Shown: piece after piece, positions 1-11,066 of the stretch | How positions within the stretch are numbered: the stretch's first letter is position 1 | How the letters are laid out: each line of letters opens with the position of its first letter | Assembly: GCA_023213395.1 (NCBI GenBank) | Contig: CM041465.1 | Location: 214,155,741-214,219,740, forward strand | DNA length: 64,000 nt | Reading direction: 5' to 3' | DNA from: Cycas panzhihuaensis | Lineage: Eukaryota > Cycadophyta | Program-made: the position numbers and the translations under genes | Notes under the pieces: model-generated | The model's database searches: none | What the model was told of the DNA's origin: nothing | Seen by the model: the letters and a program-made list of their open reading frames with translations, nothing else

Positions 1-157
1 ACTTTGGTGGAAAGGTAAAGTTGACTTAGAATTATAATAGTAAGATTAGATAATAGGAGAGAATTCATTTTTAATAAATTAAAGGATTATTGCAATTATT
101 ATGACATAAAAAAATATTTTGGATATCAACTATGAGAGAAGGACTACAAGATCTTAA
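1..157 (+). mobile_element. Left flank of element 1; possible 5' part of Copia element 2
   Basis: This short stretch precedes the left LTR of element 1. Its last 40 bases can be read on the plus strand as a basic stretch (YERRTTRS) ending in a stop. Such a basic stretch is common in Copia polyproteins between integrase and reverse transcriptase. The Copia RT that resumes at 5535 on the same strand starts at about that point, so I infer that 1-157 and 5535-7120 were once contiguous and were split by element 1. The match is short, the rest of the segment shows no clear domain, and no target-site duplication is visible at the two ends. Confidence 0.35.
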
Positions 158-824
158 TGTTGAGAAAACTAGGTCCCAATAACCAAAAACTGGCACTAGG
201 ATCTAAACTATTTTACAACTAGTTACAGAAATCGAAACTGAAATTTAACATGCAAGTTCTTAAACTAAAGATAATATAATAAATGAATTATAAAGCTAAA
301 GCATCATATATACACCCGATATAACGTGGTAAAACTCTAACAGTATGCTAGGGAAACATTCATATAAGAAAGGTATCGATCTTTATTATCAAAGAATTAA
401 AAAATGTACATAATCTGTAGTAGAATACTTATAGTAACAATAACTAACTACCTCTACTTAATACAGTATATCTAATACATTGAGTATCATTAACATAATG
501 AATAAACACCCTAAATTAGGCTATATGAGAGAGTCATACAAGGCACAAATCTCGACTATCAAATCTGGGATAATTTGAATGAATAGCCCTGATTCTCTTT
601 ACAATTTAGTATGTTTTTCAGTGTTAGATTCTTGGGTTGGAGGCTACCACCCCTGAACCCTCTCTTTGAGGGGGGGTTCTAGCTCCCCATATACCCTCTG
701 GCCAAGGGAGACTTCTACCCCCCTTGGATCCTCTTACAGAAGTTTAGGGGGGAAATTGCACTATCAACTTGTCAAAATTTTAGCCTCCAAAATATTATTA
801 TCACATTATCTAATAATCTCTACA
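158..824 (-). repeat. 3' LTR of Copia element 1
   Basis: This is the downstream LTR, as the element reads leftward. It aligns along its whole length with 4864-5534, including the shared blocks 'aactaggtcc', 'ggtatcgat' and 'gagagagtcata', and a GC-rich block near 625-745 with runs of C and G. The divergence from its partner is obvious by eye, with many substitutions and small indels, so the insertion is old. No classic polypurine tract is evident immediately upstream in element sense (825-850). Confidence 0.85.
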
Positions 825-896
825 TGGACAATAATTTACTTGATACCTTCCTTAGATCATTCATCACCTTTTCTACAAGCTAAAAGGAGTCAAACA

Positions 897-1142
897 TCAT
901 TTAAACTTCTCTAATAGTACTAGTTTTGTGAACATATTAGCATAATTATGTTTTGTATTAACCTTCTCAAATGCCACTCCATCTGCTTCCATAACTTGTC
1001 TAACAAAATGGTACTTAAGAGTAATATGGTTTGTCTTATTATGATAAGCTAGATTCTTTGCTAAGTAAATATCACTTTGAATGTCATAAAATACCTTTAT
1101 CTTTTTTTGTTTCCTTCCAAGCTCAACCAATAGACCCTGCAA
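897..1142 (-). pseudogene. Copia element 1 RNase H, C-terminal part
   Basis: An open fragment of 81 codons with the Copia RNase H tail pattern: 'DIYLAKNLAYHNKTNHI', then 'KYHFVRQVMEADGVAFEKV' and 'NYANMFTKLV'. These correspond to the family's conserved AKNP..H.RTKHI, HFIRE and ADMFTK blocks. It ends 73 bases before the 3' LTR, the normal place for the pol terminus. Stops separate it from the upstream fragment. Confidence 0.8.
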
Positions 1143-1214
1143 CTAGATTGTTTCTTTATAAGCATATGCTGCAGTAATATATTATGCTTCTATAATTGAT
1201 AATATAATTATGCT

Positions 1215-1646
1215 CTACAATTTTAACATCCGACTAGCCAAACCATTTGCAAAAGTAAATATATAACCCAAAGTAGACCTTCTTTTATCTAAATCTCTTG
1301 CAAAGTATGAATCAACATATCCACAAAGTTGATTGCCTATACCTCCAAAGGTGATGTAATAGTCACTTATGCCTCTCAAATACTGAAGCATATATTTCAC
1401 TACTGCCCAATGTTCCTCTCCTGGATTTTCTATAAACTTGCTAACTACATTGTCTACATGTGAAATGTTAGGTCTTATACATACCATGGCATATATCAAA
1501 CTTCTTACTACATTGGCATAAGGTATACAGGACATATAATCATTTTCTTCTTCATTACTAGGACTCATACTCAAAGAAAGCTTAAAATAGGAAGCCAATG
1601 GGATACTCACTAGTTTTACATTTGCCATGCAAAATTTGATTAGCAC
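1215..1646 (-). pseudogene. Copia element 1 RT thumb and RNase H N-terminal part
   Basis: A 143-codon fragment. Residues 38-50 (SCIPYANVVRSLI) match the conserved PY..AVGSLMYA block after the RT fingers/palm. 'SKFIENPGEEHWAVVKYML' is the typical NPG..HW.AVK.ILRYL segment. 'GYVDSYFARDLDKRRST' keeps the first acidic residue of the RNase H domain and the D.D.R.ST pattern. It lies in a different frame from the neighbouring RT fragment, so at least one frameshift or deletion intervenes. Confidence 0.8.
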
Positions 1647-1721
1647 CTTCTTTACATATTTCTACTATGATAGCTATAGCTTACCATTTTTCCTATATCT
1701 ATGTATCTCCATAACTAAGAT

Positions 1722-2342
1722 TTATTTTGTAGCTCCTAGATCCTTCATATCAAAAGCCCAACCCAATTGAGCTTTTAACTTACTGATTTCTCCCATGATT
1801 TTGCTTATAACCAACATGTCATCAATATATAATACCAAGATAATGAATAAGCCATTATCTAAGAATTTAAAGTAAACACAATGATCATACTCACTTCTTT
1901 TGAAATCTTGGCTCTTCATGAAGGCATTAAACATTATATACCATTGCCTAGGTGATTACTTTAGGCTATACAATGATTTCTTGAGCCTGTAAATAAGTTT
2001 TTTCTTACCATCCTATACAAACCCTTATGGTTGATCCATACAAATCCCCTCATCTAAATCTCCATGTAGAAAAGTTATTTTTACATCTAATTGCTTAAAC
2101 TCTAGATCAAGAGAAGCAACTAATGCTAACAGAACCTTAATTAAAAAAAGTTTGATAACTAGTGAAAAGATCTCATGAAAGTCAATACCTACTTTCTGTG
2201 TAAAACCTTTAGCCACTAGTCTTGCCCTGTATTTATCGATCTTTCCATCAACATCTATTTTCTTCTTGAAAACCCACCTGCAACCAATAGTCTTCCTACC
2301 ATATACAAGTTCTACTAAGTCCCATGAATTTTTTTTTTTCAA
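1722..2342 (-). pseudogene. Copia element 1 reverse transcriptase, two fragments
   Basis: The fragment at 2025-2342 begins with the N-terminal RT motif (NSWDLVEL, then GCRWVFKKK, YRARLVAKGF) and continues to 'FKQLDVKITFLHGDLDEGI', the family's Q.DVK.AFL.G.L.E block. The fragment at 1722-1934 carries 'YIDDMLV', the catalytic Y.DD of Copia RT, still intact, followed by 'MKDLGA', the normal end of the palm. Between the two (1935-2024) the reading frame is interrupted. Together they identify a once-complete RT that is now non-functional. Confidence 0.85.
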
Positions 2343-2630
2343 AGCATCTATCCCTTCTTACATAGCCCTCTTCTACTTCTTACTATGGATATTACCTACT
2401 ACTTCTTGATAGCATGTAGGCTCACCATCATTAGAAACCAAAGCAATAGAAATAGAAGGGTTGTACCTATTAAGTAGATGGCTGGCTTGTATAGATCTTT
2501 TAATAGTTGGTGGAGGAATGTCTATATACTCCTGTAAATGAGTTATAGATTTATCTTTAGAAAGGTCTTCCTGCTCTTATGTTTCTAAAGATGGTTGGGT
2601 CTCAAGCTTGACCTATTGATATTCAACTTT

Positions 2631-3251
2631 TTACTCATGTTTCACTTCAACTTCTGTATTATTTAATTTTAGAAAGGGAGATTCATCAAATGTAACATCT
2701 TTGTTAATAGTAATTTTGTGGGTAGTAGGATCCCACAACCTGTATCCCTTCATACTATCTCTATCATCATAACCAACAATGATATATCTCTTAGATTTTA
2801 GGTCTAACTTTGAATGTTGACTTTTATTGGTCAAGCGATAAGCATCATAACTAAAAACTTTTAAATTTGACTAGTCACATGGATATCCAGTCTATACCTC
2901 TTTAAGAATCTTACAGTCCATTATAAGTGATGGTGATCTATTTACTAAATAACAAGTTATCTGAATAGCTTATGCCTATAAACCCTGCTCCACTCTTATT
3001 TTATTTAGCATGCTTCTCGCTCTTTCTAAGAGTGTCTTATTCATGCACTCAACTATGCCATTCTACTATGGAGTATAGTTAATAGTTTTATGTATTTCGA
3101 TCCTAGTTTCTTTGTAATAGTTCTCAAACTCCAAGGAGTTAAACTTATCTCCATTGTCAGTTCTTAAACATTTGATAGACCTACTAGTGCTCTTCTCAAC
3201 TAGAGCCTTAGACTGCTTAAACACACTGAAAACTTTAGATTTATTTTTCAA
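2631..3251 (-). pseudogene. Copia element 1 integrase, fragmented
   Basis: Residues of the integrase core appear in the fragment 3066-3251: 'CLRTDNGDKFNS', with the second catalytic Asp in R.DNG. The fragment 2631-2834 is the C-terminal part with 'SKRYIIVGYDDRDSMKGYRLWDP', the family's C.F.GY....KGYRL.DP element. Between them (2835-3065) recognisable but interrupted sequence continues, including an in-frame reading related to QNG..E..N.T. At least two disruptions separate the pieces. Confidence 0.8.
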
Positions 3252-3560
3252 AAAATAGACCCATACCTTTTTGGAATAATCATCTATAAATATGACAAAG
3301 TATAATGATTCTTCATAAGATATTATAAGGGTTGGTCCCCACTCATCTGAATGTATGTAATTTAGAACACTTTTACTAATGTGACTCTCTACTTTAAACC
3401 TGATTCTATACTACTTTCTAAAAATATAATGTTCATAAAAATTCAAATCTGAAAGCTATAAGTTATGAAGCAACTTATAGTTCATTAGTACTTTAAGTCC
3501 TCTCTCACTTATATGCCCAAGTCTATGATGTCATAACTGAGTTGAATCTTCTGTAGTTTT

Positions 3561-3965
3561 TTATGTTGTAGCTGCATGGTTGACATTTGTACTTCCTACT
3601 AAAATATAAAGGTTTATTTTCTTTAAGGCTTTCATAATAACCCAGGTGCCCTTTGACGCCTTCAAGACTCCTTCATGAGCTATGTACTTATAACGTCCAG
3701 AATCTAGTTCACCCAAAGAAATCGAATTCTTTTCTAGATTAGCTATATGTCTAACTTTAGTTAATGTTCTCACTATACCATCAAACATTTTAATTTTAAT
3801 GCTACCAATACCCACTATCTTATAGAAAACTTCATTTCCCATAAGTATATCACCACCATCAAGAGGTTGGTATGATGAAAACTAACTCTTGTGTGGACAC
3901 ATTTAGTGTGAAGCACGTGAATCTAATAACCAGTCATGATGATAATAGGAAATATTATAAGCAAC
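3561..3965 (-). pseudogene. Copia element 1 aspartic protease and GAG-pre-integrase region
   Basis: Read on the minus strand, 3843-3965 gives 'HDWLLDSRASH', which matches the Copia protease motif W..DSGA.H. The Gly of the catalytic D-S/T-G triad is changed to Arg, which should abolish activity. An open fragment of 93 codons (3561-3842) follows with 'GNEVFYKIVGIGSIKI' and 'VRHIANLEKNSISLGELD', the normal link from protease to the GAG-pre-integrase domain. A stop lies just after the catalytic motif. Confidence 0.75.
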
Positions 3966-4009
3966 CGAGACATCATCATTTGTAGCTTGATTTAACTCCA
4001 CCTGTTTAG

Positions 4010-4800
4010 CCTCCTTAGTAGGATCTTTCTCTTTCTAGAACTCCTTCCTTTTATAGCAATCGTTCTTGAGGTGACCAGTCTTATTGTAGTGCCAACATCT
4101 AAGCTTACTTTTCTTTCCTTTTAACTTTGACCTCGATATGTCCTTGGAGCTTTATCCTCTCTCAATTATTCTGCCTCTTGTGGTTATAGCTTCTAGTGTA
4201 GAGGTTTCAAGACTGGACTTCCTTCTCACTTCTTCTATCAGCAAAGCACTCATAACATAATCATAGTCTAATTCATCTATAGTGCTAAACTAATTAAGAT
4301 GATAATATTATCTTAGGATTTTGTTAATGAACATAACGAGGTAATAGCATTATCATCATCCTCAATCGTAACATCGATACTAGCTAATTAATAAATAAGA
4401 GTATTGAAAATATTTAAATGATCAGCAACTTTTATACCTTCTTTCATTCACAATAAGTATAACTACCTCTTCAAGTAGATTTGATTCATCACTAATTTGA
4501 TCATATATAAGCCTTCCAACTAGGTCTATAATCCTACAACTATCTACTCCCCTACGATATTAAATAGAACTTCATCTGCCAGGCACAATTATATTGTGCT
4601 AAGAGCCCTTTTATCTAGATCATCTAATTTATCATTGTTCATCCTTGTGAGTTTCTTCAATTTGCCTACAAGAGCTCTATACAAATCCTATTGTATCAGA
4701 ACATCATGTGCTTTTGCCTTCCATAATTTGAAGTTATTCTTTCCATTGAATTTCTCTACCTCAAACTTTACATTCACTAGTTTTTCTATTTGGTATAGAA
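4010..4800 (-). pseudogene. Copia element 1 gag with degenerate CCHC knuckle
   Basis: Minus-strand reading near 4640-4780 gives 'FEVEKFNGKNNFKLWKAK', the standard start of Copia gag (F.G.N...W). Around 4048-4101 a zinc-knuckle relic is read as 'CWHYNKTGHLKNDC'. The spacing is that of C-x2-C-x4-H-x4-C, but the second Cys is Tyr, so the knuckle could not bind zinc normally. Several stops interrupt the frame. Confidence 0.75.
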
Positions 4801-4846
4801 AAAGCTGACACTAAAACCTTCATAAACTCACTATAAAAAAAAAAAA

Positions 4847-4861
4847 GTGGCTCTAATACCA
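4847..4861 (-). promoter_or_regulatory. Primer-binding site of Copia element 1 (tRNA-iMet type)
   Basis: On the minus strand the sequence next to the right LTR reads TGGTATTAGAGCCAC, one substitution from the TGGTATCAGAGC complement of initiator tRNA-Met used by plant Copia elements. It starts 2 bases inside the LTR and fixes the right LTR as the 5' one. Confidence 0.85.
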
Positions 4862-4863
4862 CT

Positions 4864-5534
4864 TATTGAGAAAACTAGGTCCTAATAACTAGAAACTACC
4901 ACTAAGATTTAAACTATTTTGTAATTAGTTACAGGAATCAAAATTCAAATTTAATATATAAGTTCTTAAACTAGAGATAATATAATAAATAAATTAGAAA
5001 TATAAAGCATCACATATACACCTGATATAACATGGTAAAACCTTAATAGTGTGTTAGGGAAACATCCACATAGGAAAGGTATCGATATTTATTATCAATA
5101 AATAGAGAAATATATATAATCTATAGTAGAATGCTTATAGCAACAATAACAAGTCACCTCTAGTCAATATAGTACATATAATACATTGAGCATTATTAAC
5201 ATAATGAAAAAAAAAAACCTAAATCAGTCTATATGAGAGAGTCATATAATTCACAAATCTGGACCATCAAATCTGAGGTATTTTGAATGAACGGTCCTAA
5301 TTCTCTTTACAATTTAGTATGATTTGTAGTGCTATCTTTTTGGGTTGGGGGCTACTACCCCCAAATCCTCTCTTTATGGGGGGGGAGGGGATTTGGCTCC
5401 CCCTGCACCCCTTAACTAATGGGGGCTCTTGCCCCCTTTGGATTCCCCCCACAGAAGTTTTGGGAGGAAACTACGCTACCAACTTATCAAAATTTTAGCC
5501 TTTAAAACATTGTTGTCACATTATCTAATACTCA
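4864..5534 (-). repeat. 5' LTR of Copia element 1
   Basis: Pairs with 158-824. It begins TATTGAG (from TGTTGAG) and ends ...ATACTCA on the plus strand. It contains the same GC-rich block of C and G runs near 5340-5450. The ORF-like stretch inside it is not a gene. Confidence 0.85.
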
Positions 5535-7120
5535 AAATGGTGAATTTTACCTTGATGACTCAGGTTATAGTATCTAATAAGCCTTATAACTTTGAAGAGA
5601 CTAACATTTAAGATGAATGGAAATAAGTAATGAAAGAGAAGTATAATGCATTAATGAAAATTAACATGTGAGAGCTAGTGGATCTACCACTTAACAAGAA
5701 TGCTATTTGGACTAAATAGGTCTATCACACCAAGTATAAATCAGATGGAGCCATTGATAAATATAAATCAAGCTTAGTTGCTAAGGGTTATGCTTAAATT
5801 AAAGCTATAGATTATAATGAATCATTTGCACATGTTGTAAGGCTAGAAATAATGAGAATGATGATGGCCTTAGTTACATAGTAAGGTTAGACAATTTACC
5901 AAATGGATGTAAAAGGTGTATTCTTAAATGGATTTATAGACGAAGAAATAAATATCCAACAACTAAAAGGTTTTGAAGCGAAAGGTAAAAAAAAAAAAGT
6001 TTACAAACCTAAAAAGGCCTTGTATGGACTTAAGCAAGTACTTAGAGCATGGTATTCTAGGATTGATAAATATTTCAAGGATAAAAGATTCTAAAAGAAT
6101 CAATTTAATTCTAATTTATATATCAAGATACAAGAAAGCTCCATACTTATTATGAGATTATATATTAATGGCTAGTATACACTAAGAATGATGTTTACTT
6201 ATCCCAAAGATTTAAAAAGGATATGTGTAAGGAATTTAAGATGATAGACTTGGTACTAATACATTACCTTTTAGGTATAGAAGTTTGGCAAGGTAAGAAT
6301 GGGATATTTATCTCCCAAAGGAAATACGCATTAGATTTATTACACAAGTTTAACATGAGTAGTTACAAGCCACTTGTAAATCCAACAAAAGTTAGATTAA
6401 GGTTATCTAAGTTTGAGGAATCAGAGTCAATTGACCCTACACTCTATAGGCAATTGATTAAGAGTCTAATTTACTTAATTTAAACTTGACCAAATATCAT
6501 ATATGTAGTTAGTATGGTTTCTAGATTTATATATGAGCCTAAGGTAAACTATTGGTAAGCAGCCAAAAGAAATCTCATGTATCCAAAGGGTAGAATTAGA
6601 TATAGGTTATATTATAGGTTATGAAGGGACTATAGATTAGTTAGATATATAGACTCAAATTGGGTAACTTATTTAGATGATAGAAAATCTACCTTTGGTT
6701 ATACATTTAGTTTGGGTTCAACTACATTTATATAGAGTTCAAAGAAATAGGCCACAGTATTTCTATCTATTATAAAAGTTAAGTATAAATCAGTTTTAGC
6801 AGGAGCATGTGAAATAGTTTAGCTTAAAAGGTTGTTATAGGATTTATAGGAGAAATAGGTTGGTCTCATTCAAATGCTTTATAATAATCAAAGTACAATT
6901 CAAATAATATAGAATCTAGTGTTTTATAGTAGAATAAAGAATATTAAAACATAACATCATTTCATTAGAGAATTTGTACAGTAAGATGAGCTAGAACTAT
7001 TCTATTGCAACATAGAAGAATAGGTGGTAGATATATTCACAAAGGTACTTAACAAGATAAAGTTTATCAAATTTAGAGATAAACTTAGAGTCTCCCTAAA
7101 TAGGTATTATAAGAGAGAAA
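5535..7120 (+). pseudogene. Copia element 2: reverse transcriptase to RNase H relic
   Basis: Plus-strand translation gives consecutive Copia RT blocks: 'PYNFEETN', 'ELVDLPLNKNAIW', 'YKSDGAIDKYKSSLVAKGY', 'QMDVKGVFLNGFIDEEINI' and 'KKALYGLKQVLRAWYSRID'. Then come 'HYLLGIEVWQGKNGIF', 'LYRQLIKSLIYL' and an RNase H end near 6950-7110 (HFIREFV, VDIFTKVL). The catalytic Y-V-D-D site reads Y-I-N-G (about 6161), so both Asp are lost. Many stops fall where the family has Gln or Trp. The 5' part of the element (gag, protease, integrase) is missing or displaced to the left of element 1. Confidence 0.85.
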
Positions 7121-7924
7121 TATTATAATAATGCTCATTGAGGCTCATATCCACCTAAGGTTAATTGCCCACATTGGGGTGATAACCTAGGTATTAGCAA
7201 AGATATCATGGTAACTCTATGTCAGACCCTAGCTGCATATAGCTGCACCTTGTCAGATATTGGAAGCATCCTTTCTGGTGTTTATGAAAAGAAAATATAA
7301 CTAAATAAGTAATGTATTAATAGAACTCTAAACCATACAAAGAACAAATAGTATAAATAAACCATACACACAACAAGGAACACTAGGAGATTTAGGTCTA
7401 AGCATAGACCATTTATTAATCTAAGTAATAGCTAAGGAATTATAGAGATGAAACCCCCAACTCTTTTTATTGACCCATCAAAGACTCATCCAACCCTTTT
7501 ACATATACTATTATATAATAATATATAGACATAACTTTACAAGATACTGCCTTACAGTTTTACAATACAATGGGCATAAACCATGGGCCAAAAAAGATCC
7601 CCATAATATGCCTAGAATTTTTTCTCGATGGCTCTCACCCCTAAACCCCTGACTAGGGGTTGTTAGCCCCTTAAACCTCCCAATCGAGGGCCCCAAAATG
7701 ATCCCCCAAACCCCACCAAAGGGCTCAAGTATAATGCCTATACTTATGTAACAATTATAAAGTATTTAATATATTTAATAATTTGTTAATGCTAATGAAT
7801 GGTGGATATTGAGTGGTATACCACTTCTTGTCTATTTATTCATGAGGTCTAAAGACCTTAGTGTTCGTCAACAATACCACTCTATTGGATTGATGGTTAA
7901 CTCTCTTATGTGTTCTCTTTATTC
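7121..7924. other. Non-coding; possible 3' LTR remnant of Copia element 2
   Basis: No coding domain is recognisable. It lies directly after the pol terminus of element 2, where a 3' LTR is expected. It contains a GC-rich block at 7620-7735 with runs such as CCCCTAAACCCC and TAGGGGTT. This resembles in composition the GC-rich block in the element 1 LTRs, although I cannot align the two convincingly. A matching partner LTR is not in the window. Confidence 0.3.
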
Positions 7925-7929
7925 TTTGT

Positions 7930-8150
7930 ATCCCTTAATTCCACCATATTATAGTTAATAGTTGAGGGTGTATTGCTCTTTGGTTTTTTCATTTGGGTTT
8001 AATACTTCAAATAGTAATGATATTATAAATGATAATATCAGGATGAAGACCTTGCATGCCACTATAATCCTAAGTAAATATGGAGTTGAACTCATGAAAG
8101 AGGTCTTTGAATTATAATACTTCCTTAAGGAAATAATATACTCCAACTTT
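7930..8150 (-). pseudogene. Gypsy reverse transcriptase, N-terminal remnant
   Basis: Minus-strand reading gives 'FKDLFHEFNSIFT', then after a stop 'DYSGMQGLHPDII', then 'KPKRKNQ' and 'AIHPQLL'. This matches the gypsy RT entry pattern (L..F.D.FAW.Y.DMPGLD..I..H.L...PV.QK.R..HP.L). The catalytic palm is absent: the match ends near 7930. Confidence 0.65.
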
Positions 8151-9339
8151 AATTATCTTAGGGATTTTGCCTAATTCTAAATTAATATCAATAGTATTGC
8201 TCACAAGGATGTCAAAGGATGTGGTCTTACTTGAAGATTAATAAGTATTAACTAATGGTAAATTAACATGTAATTATATAGCAAACCCTAACTTATGGTA
8301 ATTATGAGGAAGGTTATATGAGCCCCTAGCAAGATGTTCTAGGAGTACTTAGTCATTCTTAAAATGGTCTAACTGATAGGGATCTCTTAAGATAGAGTCT
8401 TTAGTCTTAAATTGAAGATGATGAGACAACTTTATAAGAGAAATGCTTTTAGAATATTGATGATCTTGACTTAGAGAAATGTCAATAATTAAAGGTATAT
8501 GTATAAAAGGAGTAAGTTGGCTTATGAAATCCCAACTTAAAGTAAACACTTATTGAAAACTAGATTCATTGCTTAAAGAAGCACTCGTATATATAGATAT
8601 ACAAATAAAAGATTCTTGAGGAGGAAGAGAGATGGTAGAGGTCATATTAACTTCCCTCATCTCCACCAATTATGCTTGGCTTAATCTAGGTGAGGAGCAC
8701 AACTCACTCTCAAGAGGTAAAACATTTAGATGTCTATGCAATAAAAGCTTCCTCTCATGATGATTAAGCCAAGTGATGAATAAAGAAGATTGATGATAAG
8801 GTACCTTACTAGATGAAGCCATAATGTCAAAAGATAAAGATACTTGTTTGTGTGGTTGAGTAACAAATGTAGAACTATTAGGTGTATCTTTAATGAGATG
8901 TAAACATCAAGCACACACAAAATCATATTCACCAACAAGTGAAGTAGTAGAAACAACTTCTTGGGATAAAGATGGTTCATCATAGGTTTAGGTATCATCA
9001 TGTATCATTTTCTGAACACGAGAAAGAACTAGAAAAAGTTATAAATTAGACTAAATAATTTTCATATTAGCATGGGGAGATGAAAAGCTTCATTTGGAGG
9101 ATAACTTTTCAATCATATTAACTCCCTTGATTTTGGATTTGGATATAGAAGGAGTCTCAATGGCAAAATATTATCCTAGATCTAGAGACTAAAAGAAATA
9201 TTTAGAAGAATTCAAATACTCTCCAACTTATATAATACTTTCCACTAATGGAACAAATTGCATAATAGGTTTTAGCTTTTATTTGATAATTTTTAACTCC
9301 CCTTCATGGAGAATTAAAGTTCACCAAAGATAGAAGAGA
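8151..9339 (-). pseudogene. Gypsy gag-pol linker between protease and RT, function unknown
   Basis: This stretch reads on the minus strand as broken but protein-like segments rich in Ser, His and hydrophobic residues, for example 'WDFISQLTPFIHIP' at 8480-8549 and 'QFKTKDSILRDPYQLDHF'. Spacing between protease and RT is about 1.1 kb, long for a simple gypsy element. Extended linkers occur in Tat/Ogre elements. I recognise no domain in it. Confidence 0.45.
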
Positions 9340-9600
9340 AAATAACAAACATCTGGGTAATCCATGGCCTACCTAAAAGAATATTATATTTGAGATCTAA
9401 ATCAATAATAGTGAGGTCTACCATAACTATCTTCCCTTCTAGAGTCAAAGGAAGACTAACTTGATTAAAAGGAGTTTTCTAGTTCTTATCATATCCTTAA
9501 CATATCCACTCACATGGTTCAAAAATGAAAATCTCTAAGTCTTCAACAAGATGAAGTGGAATCATATTGATAGATGAAACTTCATCAAAAATAACTCATT
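9340..9600 (-). pseudogene. Gypsy aspartic protease C-terminal block
   Basis: The minus strand at 9300-9480 reads 'VSLPLTLEGKIVMVDL' and then 'KYNILLGRPWI', the flap/end block typical of plant gypsy proteases (Y..ILGRPWL). Upstream, 'DEVSSINMIPLHLVEDL' is contiguous across 9500-9600. I did not find the catalytic D-T/S-G with confidence, so the N-terminal half may be lost. Stops at about 9477 and 9500 break the frame. Confidence 0.65.
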
Positions 9601-10599
9601 GAATGTTAATGACATCTTTGCATATTTCAACATAGAAAGGTGGAATGTCATTAATGGCATGATTAAGTTGATTGGGCAATGTTGGAAGATCAAATGAGGG
9701 AGTAAGGGATGATAAAATGCTAGAAGTAAGAACACCCAAAGCATCAAATAATAATAATTATTGTTTAAGATAACTTCTTAACGAATCCAGAACTAAGATA
9801 CCTACAGGAATAGTTTTCAATTCCTTAACCAAAGAGGGGGATCTACCCTTTAGAGTGGAAGGAATAAACCTAAAACAAATAGGATGAGTAGGGATAAGTA
9901 GCAAAGAATTAAGATCCTTGAGGGATAAATCATTAGGGGATTTGGTCATACCTAAATTCTTTATAACCTTGACCATATTGATCATTCTGTTGGTTTATTT
10001 ACCTTTAGGAGGTGGTTAATACTAATTATTGGTTCTCCTATTAATGATGTTAAATATAGTAGTGGGCTTCTTGACTAGATCAAAACCTAAACTCTTATTG
10101 TCACTCACTTTATCTTATTTTACTTTACCTTTATTCTTATCCTTGCTTTCCTTAGAGTCGTGTTGGAGGCAATGAATATTTATAGATAAGTTATTCCTAA
10201 TTAGGTCTTGATGTTTGGTCATTAAAAGGTTGAGGTTTTTTACTCATTACTTATATGACTTAACATTGGCTTCTATCATGATTATCAGTTTGATGGTATA
10301 AACACCATTAAGTCTTCTTCATTAGAGGAGTAGGAGGATTTTGATGCTTCTTTCCTTTAATGGGATAAATAACCTTAGTCTCTTGATTAGATTAGATAAT
10401 AGGAGAATTATTAATATGTAACTTAGTATTTATCATATGCTTAAGTGTTCTATTAGGTGAGGTAAGATAATCATAGGTTTGTTAAGAATGAGTTGGCTTA
10501 GATGATTGGTTTGACCCCTTAGTTAGAAGGGACTTAGTAATCTATTTTACACTAGCTTGAATTTCAAAGGCCTTAAGAGCTAATCACTTACTAATACCG

Positions 10600-10960
10600 T
10601 CTTCATAAGATTAAGGACCAAGCTTTAAGACTTTCAAATACATGTGGTCTCAAAGCATTAGTGAAGAGACCAAACATAAGACTTGAATCTAAGAGAGAGT
10701 GATAAGCATATAGTTGATCTTAAAATATTCTAACAAAGTCATGGGATGATTAATCATGATTTTGTTTAATTAATAACAAAGACTTAATCCATGACTCAAA
10801 AGGCCTAGCAACATTAAAATAGCTAATAAAGACATTAACTAACTATTAGAAAGAGAAAATTAGAGTAAAAGAGAGGTGATAGAACCACTTTAAAGCATCA
10901 CCTTAGAGTGATTTTGGGAATAATCCCATTATTACATAATCATATGACAAAAGGTTAGTA
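10600..10960 (-). pseudogene. Gypsy Retrotrans_gag domain
   Basis: Minus-strand translation gives 'LFPKSL', 'GDALKWFYHLSF', 'FSF', two stops, 'LVNVFISYFN', 'LLLIKQNHD', a stop, 'SSHDFVRIF'. This is the conserved gag capsid pattern FP.SL.G.A..WF..L....I.SF..L...F...F ... L..L.Q...ES..DF..RF. Stops replace probable Gln codons. Confidence 0.75.
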
Positions 10961-11066
10961 TATGCAAGTGCAAAATCTTGCATATATAAGGTAGGGTCTT
11001 AGAAAGATTCACCCAGAAACTAAGAAATTTAGGTGAAAATGAGGGCATAGATGAAAGGAGGACCTC

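Larger units (their letters stand above)
158..5534 (-). mobile_element. Copia element 1: LTR retrotransposon, both LTRs present, coding decayed
   Basis: Two similar direct repeats (158-824 and 4864-5534) bracket a minus-strand gag-pol relic. Domains occur in Copia order from right to left: gag, CCHC knuckle, protease, GAG-pre-integrase, integrase, reverse transcriptase, RNase H. A primer-binding site complementary to initiator tRNA-Met lies just inside the right LTR, which confirms minus orientation. LTR ends are TGTTGAG and CTCTACA in the left copy, a TG...CA inverted terminal repeat. The coding region is broken into fragments by stops and frameshifts, so the element is inactive. No 5-bp TSD is recognisable (CTTAA before, AAATG after), either from decay or because the ends have rearranged. 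Confidence 0.85.

Noticed and set aside
153-5539. A 5-bp TSD for Copia element 1
   Set aside because: Flanks CTTAA and AAATG do not match under any nearby choice of LTR ends.
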